Assembly (NCBI GenBank): GCA_035534615.1
Contig: DATLRO010000089.1
Coordinates: 111,160-175,159, forward strand
Direction: 5' to 3'
Length of the DNA: 64,000 bases
DNA from: JAGWRA01 sp035534615
Lineage (GTDB): Bacteria > Acidobacteriota > Vicinamibacteria > Vicinamibacterales > CAVVIG01
Part shown: positions 55,192-63,389 of the stretch, in pieces
How positions within the stretch are numbered: the stretch's first letter is position 1
How the letters are laid out: the number at the start of each line of letters is the position of its first letter
Notes under the pieces: model-generated
Database searches by the model: none
Told to the model about the DNA's origin: nothing
What the model saw: only the letters and a program-made list of their open reading frames with translations
Translations under genes and position numbers: made by a program

Positions 55192-55901
55192 GGGGACCGC
55201 GCGCGAAGGCGGGGCCGCGCATCGTCGGGGCCGGCGACTCGACGCTCATCGTCGAATTCGAGGCGCGGGTGAGCCCCGCCGTGAATGCGCGCGCGCTGGC
55301 CGTGGCGCGGGCGATCGCGGCCGCGGGCTTCGCCGGCGTGCGCGACATCGTGCCGACCTATTGCTCGGTCGCCGTGTCGTTCGATCCCCTGCGGACCGAT
55401 GTGACCGCCCTCGGCGCCGCGCTGGAAGAGGCGGCCGCCCGGCCGGCGCCCCGGGGGCGGCGCACGCCCGCGCCGATCGAGATTCCGGTCTGCTACGGCG
55501 GGACCTTCGGCCCCGATCTGCCGGAGGTGGCGCGCCGCGCCGGCTGTCCGGAGGAGGAGGTCGTCCGCCTGCACACGGCGCGCGTCTATCGCGTCTACAT
55601 GCTGGGCTTCGTCCCGGGCTTCGCCTATCTGGGCCGCGTCGACGATCGGATCGCGGTGCCGCGCCACGCGACGCCGCGCGTGCGCGTTCCCGCCCGGTCG
55701 GTCGGGATTGCCGGCTTTCAGACCGGAATCTATCCGACCGAGACGCCGGGGGGCTGGCAGCTGATCGGCCGCACGCCGCTCGAGCCGTTCGACCTGGGAC
55801 GGGCGCAGCCGTGTCTGCTGCAGGCGGGGGACGCCGTGCGCTTCGTCCCGATTTCAGCCGGAGAGTTCGCGCGGCTGTCCGGCGAGGCCGCGCCCGCTTG
55901 A
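55188..55901 (+). CDS. pxpB: 5-oxoprolinase subunit PxpB (KipI-type)
   Basis: PxpB with PxpC and PxpA hydrolyses 5-oxoproline to glutamate with ATP. The 237-residue protein has the carboxyltransferase CT-C-D fold markers: IEIPVCYGGTFGPDL near 97, HTARVYRVYMLGFVPGFAYLG near 128 and GIAGFQTGIYPTETPGGW. KipI, a relative in Bacillus, inhibits a sporulation kinase, but the metabolic role is the general one. The ATG overlaps the mpl stop; pxpC begins 16 bases later. Confidence 0.9.
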   Translation: MRGPRAKAGPRIVGAGDSTLIVEFEARVSPAVNARALAVARAIAAAGFAGVRDIVPTYCSVAVSFDPLRTDVTALGAALEEAAARPAPRGRRTPAPIEIPVCYGGTFGPDLPEVARRAGCPEEEVVRLHTARVYRVYMLGFVPGFAYLGRVDDRIAVPRHATPRVRVPARSVGIAGFQTGIYPTETPGGWQLIGRTPLEPFDLGRAQPCLLQAGDAVRFVPISAGEFARLSGEAAPA

Positions 55902-55917
55902 GGCGCGTCGACGCATC

Positions 55918-56847
55918 GTGGGAGCCATCCGGATCATCAGGCCGGGCCTGCTGACGACGGTTCAGGATCTCGGGCGCTGGGGATACCAGGCGCAGGGCGT
56001 GCCGGTGGGCGGCCCGATGGATCCGTACGCCCATCGGCTCGCCAACCTGATTCTCGGCAACGCCGAGACGGCGGCGACGCTCGAGATCACGCTGATCGGA
56101 CCCGAACTCGTGTTCGAGCAGGACGCGCGGTTCGTGGTGGCCGGCGCCGACCTGTCGCCCCGTCTCGGCGATCGGGCGGTGCCGATGCACACGGTGTGCG
56201 CCGCGCCGGCCGGCGCCGTGCTGGCCTTCGGGGCGCGTCGTGGCGGCGCGCGGGCCTACCTGGCGGTGCCCGACGGCATCCAGGTCCCGCCCGTCCTCGG
56301 AAGCCGCGCAACGCAGCTCGTCAGCGCGATGGGCGGCGTCGAAGGGCGGGCGCTGCGGGCGGGCGACCGCCTGGAGATCGGCACCGCGGGCGGCGCGCAC
56401 GCGCCGCCCGGCCGATCCCGGCGCGCGATCGTGGCGCTGCCGGCCCGGGGCGCCGTGGTGCGCGTCCTGCCCGGGCCGCAGGCCGGGTACTTCACCGACG
56501 CGGCGATGGCGACGCTCGGCGCGTCGCGGTACACGATTACGACCCGATCGGACCGGATGGGGTACCGTCTGGACGGCCCGCGGCTGGAACACGCGCGCGG
56601 GGCGGACATCATTTCCGATGCGACGCCGCTGGGCGTCCTGCAGGTCCCGGCGTCCGGACAGCCGATCCTGCTGATGGCCGATCGGCAGACCGCGGGCGGT
56701 TACCCGAAGATCGCGACGCTCATCACGGCCGATCTGGCGATCGCCGGACAGCTGGCGCCGGGAGACTGGATCGGGTTCGAGATCTGCTCGCCGCGCCAGG
56801 CGGTCGCTGCCCTCATCGAGCGGGAGCGTCCGTTCGTGCAGGGGTGA
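55918..56847 (+). CDS. pxpC: 5-oxoprolinase subunit PxpC (KipA/biotin-dependent carboxyltransferase family)
   Basis: The 309-residue partner of PxpB has the CT-A-B family markers LTTVQDLGRWGYQAQGVPVG at the start, PDGIQVPPVLGSRAT near 118, RMGYRLDGP and ADRQTAGGYPKIATLI near the end. GTG 55918 is the start. pxpA (LamB/YcsF) usually accompanies these genes but is not in the window. Here the pair sits inside a murein gene run, between mpl and murB. Confidence 0.9.
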   Translation: MGAIRIIRPGLLTTVQDLGRWGYQAQGVPVGGPMDPYAHRLANLILGNAETAATLEITLIGPELVFEQDARFVVAGADLSPRLGDRAVPMHTVCAAPAGAVLAFGARRGGARAYLAVPDGIQVPPVLGSRATQLVSAMGGVEGRALRAGDRLEIGTAGGAHAPPGRSRRAIVALPARGAVVRVLPGPQAGYFTDAAMATLGASRYTITTRSDRMGYRLDGPRLEHARGADIISDATPLGVLQVPASGQPILLMADRQTAGGYPKIATLITADLAIAGQLAPGDWIGFEICSPRQAVAALIERERPFVQG

Positions 56848-56887
56848 GCGGATCGGCGCGGCGCGGTGCCGCCGGTGGTGATCGGTG

Positions 56888-57871
56888 ATGCAGCACGAAC
56901 GGCAGAGGCGCGACGGCGGAACGGGGGAGGCGGGCGCCGATCGGCTCGACGCCCGGCTGGTGGAGGTCTTCGGCCCCGGCCGGGTGGCGCGCCGCGTGCC
57001 GCTCGCGCCGCTGACGACGTTCCGGGTCGGCGGGGCGGCCGACTGGCTGCTCGAGACACGGACCGAAGCCGAACTGCGCACGGCGCTGGCGCTCGCGCGC
57101 GAGGCCGGCGTGCCGGCGACGATGCTCGGCGGCGGCTCGAACGTGCTGGTCGGCGACCGGGGGATTCGCGGGCTCGTCATCCGTCCGCGCGGCGGCGGCA
57201 TCGCGCCCGAAGGCCCGGAGCGCGTGCGGGCCGACGCGGCGGTCACGATCAACGGCCTGGTGCGCTGGACGATCGGGCGCGGTCTGGCGGGGCTGGAGGC
57301 CTGGGCCGGGACGCCGGGGACGGTCGGCGGCGGGATCTGGGGCAACGCGCACTACGGCGGACGGCTGCTCGGCGACCTCGTCGCGGAGGTGCGGCTGGTG
57401 ACGCCGGACGGGGCCGTGCTGGACGTGCCGCAGGCGGCGATGGAATTCGGCTACGATCGAAGCCGGCTGCAGCGGACCCGCGAGGTGCTGCTGTCGGCCG
57501 TGTTCATCGTCCGGCCGGGCGAGTCCGGGGCGCTGCGCGCGGTGGCCCGCCAGTCGCTGGCGTTCCGCAAGCGGACGCAGCCGCTCGAGACGCCGAGCGC
57601 CGGCTGCATTTTTCAGAATCCCGATCCGGCGCGCGATGCCGTCCCGCCCGGCCTGCCGGCGTCGGCCGGCGCGCTGGTCGACCGGGCCGGCCTGAAGGGC
57701 CGGGCCGTGGGCGGGGCGCGGGTGTCGCCGGCGCACGGCAATTTCATCGTCAACGACGGTCACGCCAGCGCGCGCGACATCAGGACGCTGGTCGATCTGT
57801 GCCGGCGGGAAGTCCGCGAGCGGTTCGGCGTCGAGCTCCGGGAAGAAATCGTGTACCTCGGGGAGTTCTGA
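56888..57871 (+). CDS. murB: UDP-N-acetylenolpyruvoylglucosamine reductase
   Basis: MurB reduces the enolpyruvyl product of MurA to UDP-MurNAc with FAD/NADPH. The 327-residue product has the FAD-binding TTFRVGGAADWL start, MLGGGSNVLVGD, GLEAWAGTPGTVGGGIWGNA and the catalytic-loop PSAGCIFQNP, where the acid residue is Cys in place of the more usual Ser. SPAHGNFIVNDGHASARDI near the end is typical of type II enzymes without the extra loop. ATG 56888 is used; a GTG one codon earlier is possible. murA follows after 37 bases. Confidence 0.95.
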   Translation: MQHERQRRDGGTGEAGADRLDARLVEVFGPGRVARRVPLAPLTTFRVGGAADWLLETRTEAELRTALALAREAGVPATMLGGGSNVLVGDRGIRGLVIRPRGGGIAPEGPERVRADAAVTINGLVRWTIGRGLAGLEAWAGTPGTVGGGIWGNAHYGGRLLGDLVAEVRLVTPDGAVLDVPQAAMEFGYDRSRLQRTREVLLSAVFIVRPGESGALRAVARQSLAFRKRTQPLETPSAGCIFQNPDPARDAVPPGLPASAGALVDRAGLKGRAVGGARVSPAHGNFIVNDGHASARDIRTLVDLCRREVRERFGVELREEIVYLGEF

Positions 57872-57908
57872 GCCGGTCACGGCTCGGAGAAGGAGTGGCA
57901 CTGCGCGC

Positions 57909-59165
57909 ATGTCCACGCTGCTGATCGAAGGAGGGGTCCGGCTGTCGGGCCGGCTCGACGTCGAGGGGAACAAGAACGCGGCACTGCCGCTGCTGGCCGC
58001 CTGCCTGCTGACCGAGCACGAGTGCACGCTGTCGAACATGCCGCGGATCGGCGACGTCGAAGTGATGGTGCGCCTGCTCGAGGACCTCGGGGCCGACGTC
58101 GACGGTCTCGGCAGCTCGACGCTCCGGGTCCGGTGCGCGCGTGTCACCAAGGACGAGCCGGACCGCGCGCTGGTCGGCCGGCTGCGCGGATCGGTGCTGC
58201 TGCTCGGGCCGCTGCTCGCCCGGCGCGGCCGGGCGCGGCTGGCGCCTCCCGGGGGCGACTTCCCGGCGCGCCGGACGATCGGGACCCACCTGGAGGCGCT
58301 CCGCGCGATGGGGGCCCGGTCCCTGGAGGGCGAGCTGCACGCGCTCGACGCCCCCGACGGCCTGCGCCCGACGTCGATGTATCTCCAGGAAGCCTCGGTG
58401 ACCGGCACCGAGACCGCGGTGCTCGCGGCGGCGGCCGCCCCCGGCCTGACCGAGATCCGCCATGCCGCGTGCGAGCCCCACGTCGTGGAGCTGTGCGAGT
58501 TCCTCCAGAAGATGGGGGCCGGCATCACCGGCGCCGGCACGTCGACGATCAGGATCGACGGCGGGCACCGGCTGGGGGCCGCCGCGCATCGCCTGAGCGG
58601 GGACTACATCGAGGCCGGCAGCTGGGCCGTCGTCGCCGCGGTCACCGGCGGGACGATCGAAATCGGCGGGGCGCGGGGCGAGGACATCGAGGTGATCACC
58701 GCCGTGCTCAAGCAGATGCGGGTCCGCTGCAGCATGGAGGGCGGGACGTTCCGGATCGAGGAATCGAAGCCGGTGGCGGCCGGCCGGATCACGACCGGCC
58801 TCTGGCCCGGCTTTCCGAGCGATCTGGTGAGCCTCGTGACCGTGCTGGCCACGCAGGCGGAAGGGCGCACGCTCGTGCATGACTGGATGTACGAGCTGCG
58901 GCTCTTCGCGCTGGAACAGCTCAGCGGGATGCGGGCCGACCTGTTCCTGTGCGACCCCCACCGCATCATCGTCAACGGCCCGAGCCGGCTGCGCGGACGG
59001 CCGCTCGACAGCCGGGACCTGCGATCCGGGATGGCGCTGATTGCGGCAGCGCTGGCGGCCGAGGGGGAGAGCAGTCTCGCGCCGCTCGAGACGGTGGAGC
59101 GCGGCTACACGCAGCTCGTCGAGCGCCTGCAGCAGCTGGGTGCGCACGTCTCGCGACAGGCGTAG
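57909..59165 (+). CDS. murA: UDP-N-acetylglucosamine 1-carboxyvinyltransferase with Asp at the catalytic Cys position
   Basis: MurA transfers enolpyruvate from PEP to UDP-GlcNAc, the first committed murein step. The 418-residue EPSP-synthase-like protein has GNKNAALPLLAA with the PEP-binding Lys22, GDYIEAGSW near 233, and a C-terminal RDLRSGMALIAAALAA. In the mobile loop the normal GGCAIGARP-type sequence reads PPGGDFPARR, so residue 117 (E. coli Cys115) is Asp. Cys-to-Asp keeps activity in known enzymes and prevents fosfomycin alkylation, as in mycobacteria and chlamydiae. The gene ends the plus-strand murein run. Confidence 0.95.
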   Translation: MSTLLIEGGVRLSGRLDVEGNKNAALPLLAACLLTEHECTLSNMPRIGDVEVMVRLLEDLGADVDGLGSSTLRVRCARVTKDEPDRALVGRLRGSVLLLGPLLARRGRARLAPPGGDFPARRTIGTHLEALRAMGARSLEGELHALDAPDGLRPTSMYLQEASVTGTETAVLAAAAAPGLTEIRHAACEPHVVELCEFLQKMGAGITGAGTSTIRIDGGHRLGAAAHRLSGDYIEAGSWAVVAAVTGGTIEIGGARGEDIEVITAVLKQMRVRCSMEGGTFRIEESKPVAAGRITTGLWPGFPSDLVSLVTVLATQAEGRTLVHDWMYELRLFALEQLSGMRADLFLCDPHRIIVNGPSRLRGRPLDSRDLRSGMALIAAALAAEGESSLAPLETVERGYTQLVERLQQLGAHVSRQA

Positions 59166-59167
59166 CC

Positions 59168-59184
59168 GTCCGGCGCCGCCGGAC
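59168..59184 (+). terminator. small GC hairpin between murA and the secretin gene
   Basis: A perfect 7-bp stem (59168-59174 with 59178-59184) with a 3-base loop starts 3 bases after the murA stop. There is no U-tract, so terminator activity is uncertain. Confidence 0.3.
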
Positions 59185-59212
59185 AGCCGCGCCCGGCACC
59201 GGGGCCGCCGCC

Positions 59213-61084
59213 TCAGCGCGGCACGTCGGGCATGCCGGGGACAGCCGGCGTGGCCGGCAGGATCGGCCGGGCAGGGCCCGCGCCGGGCGCCTGCGGCTGC
59301 TGGACGGGCGGTGCGATGGGAATCGGCAGCTCGCCCATCGGGGCGGATCCGCGGCCGGTCTGGAAGGCCTGCAGATCGGACGGCTTGAGGTTCAGCACCC
59401 GCACGATGTGGGGGGTGAGCGTCAGGATGACGTCGGTCTGATCGTTCTCGCGCTGGTGATGGGCGAACAGCCGGCCGATGACCGGCAGGTCGCTCAGTCC
59501 CGGCACCCCTTCCAGCAGGTTCCGCTCGTTGTCGAGGATCAGGCCGGCCAGCAGGCTCGTCTCGCCGTCCTTCAGCCGGATCTCCGTGTTGACCTGGCGG
59601 TTCTGGAAGGTCGGCAGTCCGCCGTACCCGGTGCCGGAGATGCTGCTGACGTCCACCTTCAGCGCCAGCGTCACGTCGTCGTCGTGGTGGATGCGCGGCG
59701 TGATGGCGATGTTCACGCCGATGTTCTCGTAGTTGTAGGAGACGATCGGCTGCTGCGGCGTGCCGCCGGTCGCAATCGGCGTGAACGTGGTGACCGGCAC
59801 CGGCACGCGATCGCCGAATTTCGCCTCCGCGGTGACCCCGTCCGCCGTCCGGAGCTGCGGGTTGGCCAGCGTGCGCGTGTCGACGTCCGACTTCAGCAGG
59901 CGGTAGTACAGCGTCGGCAGCCCGGCCAGGGTGATGTCCGACTGGGTCAGGTTGCGCAGGGCGCCGAGCGTCAGCGTGTTGTTCTGCCCGACGCTTGCCG
60001 TCCCGGAGATGCCGGGCTGCGTCGTGCCGGTCGAGTCGGTGGAGGCGAGGTTCAGTCCGTACTCCAGCAGCTTCGTCCGGTCGACCTCCAGCAGCTGCGT
60101 GTCGATCACCACCTCCGGCCGGGCCTTGTCGATCGCCTCGATGATCCGGCCCGCGGCCGCCACCCGCGCGGGCGTGTCCTTGATCGTGATGGCGTTGGTC
60201 GCGGTGATCGGCGCGATGCGCCGGGCGTCGATCACCATCCGCAGGAGATCGATCGTCTCCTTCAGGTTGGCGTTGCTCAGGTAGAACGTCCGGACGACGT
60301 CCCGCTCGTACTCCTGGCGCTTGGCGGCCGTGTCGGGGGCGATGACGATCGTGCGCGGCGCCGTCACCTGGTAGAACGTGCCGGTCGCCTCGGTCAGCGA
60401 GCGGAGCGCGTTCTGCAGCGTGGTGTGGTGCAGGTCGATCGTCAGGCGCGTGCTCTCGAACGCCGGGTCGAAGATGAGGCTGAGGCCGGCGAAGCGGGCG
60501 AGCGCCGTGAAAATGTCGCGGCTGCTGGCGTTGCGGAAGACCAGCGTGTCGGGGACGTACAGGCCGGCCGGCAGCGCCAGGCCGGGCGCCGACGCCTTCC
60601 GCGACTGATCGATCAGCTTCTGCAGCGCCGTCTTCGTGCCCGGGGTGAGCGCGACCTTCTCCTGCAGCTGCCGGCGCGTCGCCTCGAGCGCCTGCTCGAT
60701 CGGCGCGCTGGTCGGATTGAGCTCGGACGCAATCTGGTACTCGATCAGCGCCTCGCTCAGCCGCCCGCCCGCCGAGTACTGGCGGCCGCGGTTGTAGTGG
60801 TCGTCCGCCGCCCGCAGCTTCGCCCGCTCGAGCGCCGCGCGGATCCCCGCGTCGCCCGGCTTCAGCCGCACCGCTTTCGTATAGTCGACCACCGCCCGGT
60901 CGTAGTCCTGCGCGTGTTCGGCCTGCTGGGCCTGACGCGTGGCGAGCGTGGCCGCGCAGCCGGTCACCGAGGCGACGGCCAGCGCGCAGGCGAGCACCCG
61001 CCACGCCGCCGGCCGGCGGCGCGGCCGAGACGGACGCTCACGCGAGGCGTAACGGTCAGAATCCGGGGTTGTCAGGGACGACAT
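59213..61084 (-). CDS. secretin-domain lipoprotein with N-terminal TPR (GspD/PilQ-like)
   Basis: The 623-residue protein has a lipoprotein-type signal (basic stretch, hydrophobic segment, VTGCAAT with Cys near 43), TPR-like helices (about 50-125) and an N0/STN-like domain (about 172-240, ALARFAGLSLIFDPAFEST). N1-type modules (about 260-330) and a secretin beta-domain (about 340-560, VPVPVTTF, ITPRIHHDDDVTLALKVDVSS, LKDGETSLLAGLI) follow. A Pro-rich tail ends it. Secretins form outer-membrane gates for type II secretion or type IV pili. No other secretion or pilus gene is in the window. Its start lies inside the end of lolA. Confidence 0.88.
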   Translation of the reverse strand: MSSLTTPDSDRYASRERPSRPRRRPAAWRVLACALAVASVTGCAATLATRQAQQAEHAQDYDRAVVDYTKAVRLKPGDAGIRAALERAKLRAADDHYNRGRQYSAGGRLSEALIEYQIASELNPTSAPIEQALEATRRQLQEKVALTPGTKTALQKLIDQSRKASAPGLALPAGLYVPDTLVFRNASSRDIFTALARFAGLSLIFDPAFESTRLTIDLHHTTLQNALRSLTEATGTFYQVTAPRTIVIAPDTAAKRQEYERDVVRTFYLSNANLKETIDLLRMVIDARRIAPITATNAITIKDTPARVAAAGRIIEAIDKARPEVVIDTQLLEVDRTKLLEYGLNLASTDSTGTTQPGISGTASVGQNNTLTLGALRNLTQSDITLAGLPTLYYRLLKSDVDTRTLANPQLRTADGVTAEAKFGDRVPVPVTTFTPIATGGTPQQPIVSYNYENIGVNIAITPRIHHDDDVTLALKVDVSSISGTGYGGLPTFQNRQVNTEIRLKDGETSLLAGLILDNERNLLEGVPGLSDLPVIGRLFAHHQRENDQTDVILTLTPHIVRVLNLKPSDLQAFQTGRGSAPMGELPIPIAPPVQQPQAPGAGPARPILPATPAVPGMPDVPR

Positions 61085-61727
61085 CGACACCGTGCGGAAT
61101 CTTGAACGTGAACAGGCGATCCGGCAGGTCGACGTTTTCCTTCAGGTCGCTGAAGGCGATGGTCGACGTGCCGCCCTCGGCGTCGTGCGACACGAGCATG
61201 CGCAGCCGCAGGCTCTGCCGTTCCACCACCAGTATCAGCCAATCATAGTCGCGTTGCCGCTGTTTGGGTATGAGCTTCAGCGCCCAGGTGCCGGCCGGCG
61301 CCCCGGGCCAGTCGACGAGGCTCGCCGTGAAATCCCGGGTCAGGTTGCCCCGGCCGGCGAGAAACAGCGCCGGGACGGTCGCCTCGTTCGCCGACGGCAT
61401 CGAACTGATGATGACCTGGCGGTCTTCGGGGAGGTAGGAATAGATCTTCGTCCCGTCGGAGACGAACAGCTTGTGGTGAGGGCTGGCGTAATCCCACCGC
61501 ATCAGGCCAGGTTTCCGGATGTCGACGTGGCCGTGCTCGGTGACGGTCTTCTGCAGGATGCCGCCCGTATACGTATGCGTGAAATTCGCGGAAAATCCGC
61601 GCACCGCCTCGTACTTCTTCTGCAGGGCGGCGGCCAGGGCGGCGGCTGTTGGCGGCGGCGTCGATGCGGCCGCGGCCCACGGAGCGGTTGCGAGGGTGAA
61701 GGCGAGCAGAAGGGCAGGTAACTTCAT
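61056..61727 (-). CDS. lolA: outer-membrane lipoprotein carrier protein LolA
   Basis: LolA is the periplasmic shuttle that takes lipoproteins from the LolCDE release machine to the outer membrane. The 223-residue product has a signal peptide (KLPALLLAFTLATAPWAAAA). It then has the family pattern: VRGFSANFTHTYTGG, KPGLMRWDYASPHHKLFVSDG, Asp/Glu-rich edge strands and ISFSDL-like IAFSDLKENVDLPD. Start choices are ATG 61727, TTG 61736 or GTG 61745; the last two sit closer to GAGGA. It overlaps the downstream secretin gene by 29 bases, which suggests co-expression. Confidence 0.88.
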   Translation of the reverse strand: MKLPALLLAFTLATAPWAAAASTPPPTAAALAAALQKKYEAVRGFSANFTHTYTGGILQKTVTEHGHVDIRKPGLMRWDYASPHHKLFVSDGTKIYSYLPEDRQVIISSMPSANEATVPALFLAGRGNLTRDFTASLVDWPGAPAGTWALKLIPKQRQRDYDWLILVVERQSLRLRMLVSHDAEGGTSTIAFSDLKENVDLPDRLFTFKIPHGVDVVPDNPGF

Positions 61728-61824
61728 GAGAGACAAGGAGAACACTCCTCGTCCCTACGATAGCACACGCCCGCGGAACCGTTCACCGAACGGGGAGGCG
61801 CGCCGGACCGCGGGTCTGACACGA

Positions 61825-62055
61825 CTAATGGGCGTGTGCGGAGCGCCGGAACGCCCAGCGCAGCAGCCGTCCGCCCGGGCCCGTCTCGGCCACGAGCTGG
61901 TGGCTCTCGGCGGCGTGCCCCTCAGCCGCCTCGCCCAGCTGCCAGCCGTTCGACCGGCGGCCGCAGTGGATGCAGCGCAGGCAGACCGTGCCCGGCTCGG
62001 ACCAGACGCAGTACTCGTGACGGGCGCACAGAAAACAGTTGATCCAGTCCCACAT
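61825..62055 (-). CDS. small cysteine-rich (zinc-ribbon-like) protein, 76 aa
   Basis: The 76-residue product has six Cys in its first 35 residues (C7, C10, C16, C25, C28, C31) within a pattern CFLCARHEY, EPGTVCLRCIHCGRR and then SNGWQLG. That resembles small zinc-ribbon proteins with a His-Glu-Tyr motif seen in several environmental phyla (recalled, not checked). The C-terminal half is less structured and His/Ala-rich. The Cys/Trp pattern is unlikely to arise by chance in this GC-rich background, so I call it real; function unknown. Confidence 0.6.
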   Translation of the reverse strand: MWDWINCFLCARHEYCVWSEPGTVCLRCIHCGRRSNGWQLGEAAEGHAAESHQLVAETGPGGRLLRWAFRRSAHAH

Positions 62056-62444
62056 GATGAGTTCACCAGCTTCCAGGTGACGCAGCCCACGATACGTCGC
62101 GCGCGATCTTCAATCACTTCAATCGGCAACGACCGTGCCACGCAATAGGGGGGCGACCGCTGTCCGGGTCTGTCCTGTCCTGTCACAATTCGTTCCGAGT
62201 TCATGGGGCCAGGCCTTGTGCGGCGTGAGCGGATCCGCCCAGGACGTGCATCGAAACGGCGTCATCGATGACGGCGGAGCGACAGGGTTGTCGGAGGAGC
62301 GAGAGAACTGAGTGATAGGATCGGCCGTGATTCGCCCGCCGTCGGCGGGCGTCAGGCGCAGCTGGTTCGCCATCTCTGCCATGGGAATCGGCCCGGGGGC
62401 GCGCACGGCGAGCGGGGACTCGTGATTCGGCTCGAGGACATGCG
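62056..62444. other. 389-base gene-free stretch with palindromes, divergent spacer before otsB
   Basis: No convincing coding frame is seen. The stretch looks less GC-rich than its surroundings. It holds a perfect 14-base palindrome (62260-62273), a 10-base palindrome (62229-62238) and an 8-bp-stem hairpin with a 3-base loop (62333-62351). Operator sites or a small RNA for the flanking divergent genes are possible; nothing identifies them. Confidence 0.45.
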
Positions 62445-63311
62445 GTGAAGCGACAGGCAGGCGCCGGCGACCGGCACCCCGACCGCCGGTCATCCGCCGG
62501 GCGGCGGGGAGCGGGGGGCGTCCGGGTGCCGTCCGCGCTCGACCAGATCGAAGCGATCGACCGGGAGCTGGACGGCCGGCGGCCGGCCGTCTTTCTGGAC
62601 TACGACGGCACGCTGACGGAGATCGTGAGCCGGCCCGAGCGGGCGGTCCTGTCGGAGGCCATGCGGTCCACGGTCGAGGCGCTGGCCGGGCGCTGTCCGG
62701 TCGCGGTGATCAGCGGGCGCGACCGCCGGGACGTGGCCTCCCTGGTCCGGCTGCCCTCGCTGGTGTACGCCGGCAGCCATGGCTTCGACATCGCCGGCCC
62801 GGGCGCCACCGAGATCCAGTACGAGGTCGGCGGCGGGTTCGCGGCCGTGATCGAGCAGGCGGCCCGGGATCTCCGCCGGCGTCTCGGCGGTCTGGAAGGG
62901 GTCATTGTCGAGCCGAAGCGGTATGCGGTGGCGGTGCACTATCGGCTGGTGGCGCCTGCCGACCTGCCGGCCGTCCGGGGCGCGGTGAGCGCGGTGCTGG
63001 CGCGATGGCCCGCCCTGATCGAGACGAAGGGCAAGAAGGTGTTCGAGCTCCGGCCGCGCGTGGACTGGGACAAGGGGCGGGCGGTGGTGTGGCTGCTGCA
63101 GGCCCTGGGGCTCGATCGGCCGGACATCCTCCCGATCTACCTCGGCGACGATGCGACGGACGAGGATGCGTTCGGTGCGCTCGAGGGGCGGGGGATCGGG
63201 ATCCGGGTGGCGGCCCGTGCGGGAGCGACGCGCGCGACCTACCGCCTGCGGAACGTGGACGAGGTCCGGCGCTTCCTCGACGCGCTGGCGGCACGGCTCG
63301 AGGCGCGTTGA
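62445..63311 (+). CDS. otsB: trehalose-6-phosphate phosphatase
   Basis: OtsB dephosphorylates trehalose-6-phosphate to trehalose, a stress protectant. The 288-residue HAD-family product has motif I FLDYDGTLTEIV (nucleophile and acid/base Asp near 52-54), motif II VISGRD near 89, the Lys in ETKGKKVFELRP and motif III/IV LGDDATDEDAF near 234. GTG 62445 has GAGGA seven bases upstream. A GTG at 62526 would remove a low-complexity Arg/Gly stretch and may be the true start. otsA is not in the window. Confidence 0.92.
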   Translation: MKRQAGAGDRHPDRRSSAGRRGAGGVRVPSALDQIEAIDRELDGRRPAVFLDYDGTLTEIVSRPERAVLSEAMRSTVEALAGRCPVAVISGRDRRDVASLVRLPSLVYAGSHGFDIAGPGATEIQYEVGGGFAAVIEQAARDLRRRLGGLEGVIVEPKRYAVAVHYRLVAPADLPAVRGAVSAVLARWPALIETKGKKVFELRPRVDWDKGRAVVWLLQALGLDRPDILPIYLGDDATDEDAFGALEGRGIGIRVAARAGATRATYRLRNVDEVRRFLDALAARLEAR

Positions 63312-63338
63312 CGGTCGCGCGTTGGACCGTGGTAAAAT
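63308..63338 (+). promoter_or_regulatory. promoter of tRNA-Ala
   Basis: TTGACG (63308-63313), 19 bases, TAAAAT (63333-63338), about 45 bases before the mature tRNA 5' end. The -35 begins in the last codons of otsB. Confidence 0.55.
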
Positions 63339-63389
63339 CGTGGTTCAGGCTTGGGGGCAACGGTCCGACCGGGGCGCCCGGGCTCGTCT

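Noticed and set aside
57780..61004. A 1074-codon open frame on the minus strand opposite murA and through the secretin gene
   Set aside because: Shadow frame caused by high GC: Arg/Pro/Gly-rich, no motifs, while the overlapping frames encode clear MurA and secretin proteins.
62119..62493. A 124-codon frame on the minus strand in the otsB spacer
   Set aside because: No start signal, no domain, composition of random sequence; treated as non-coding.
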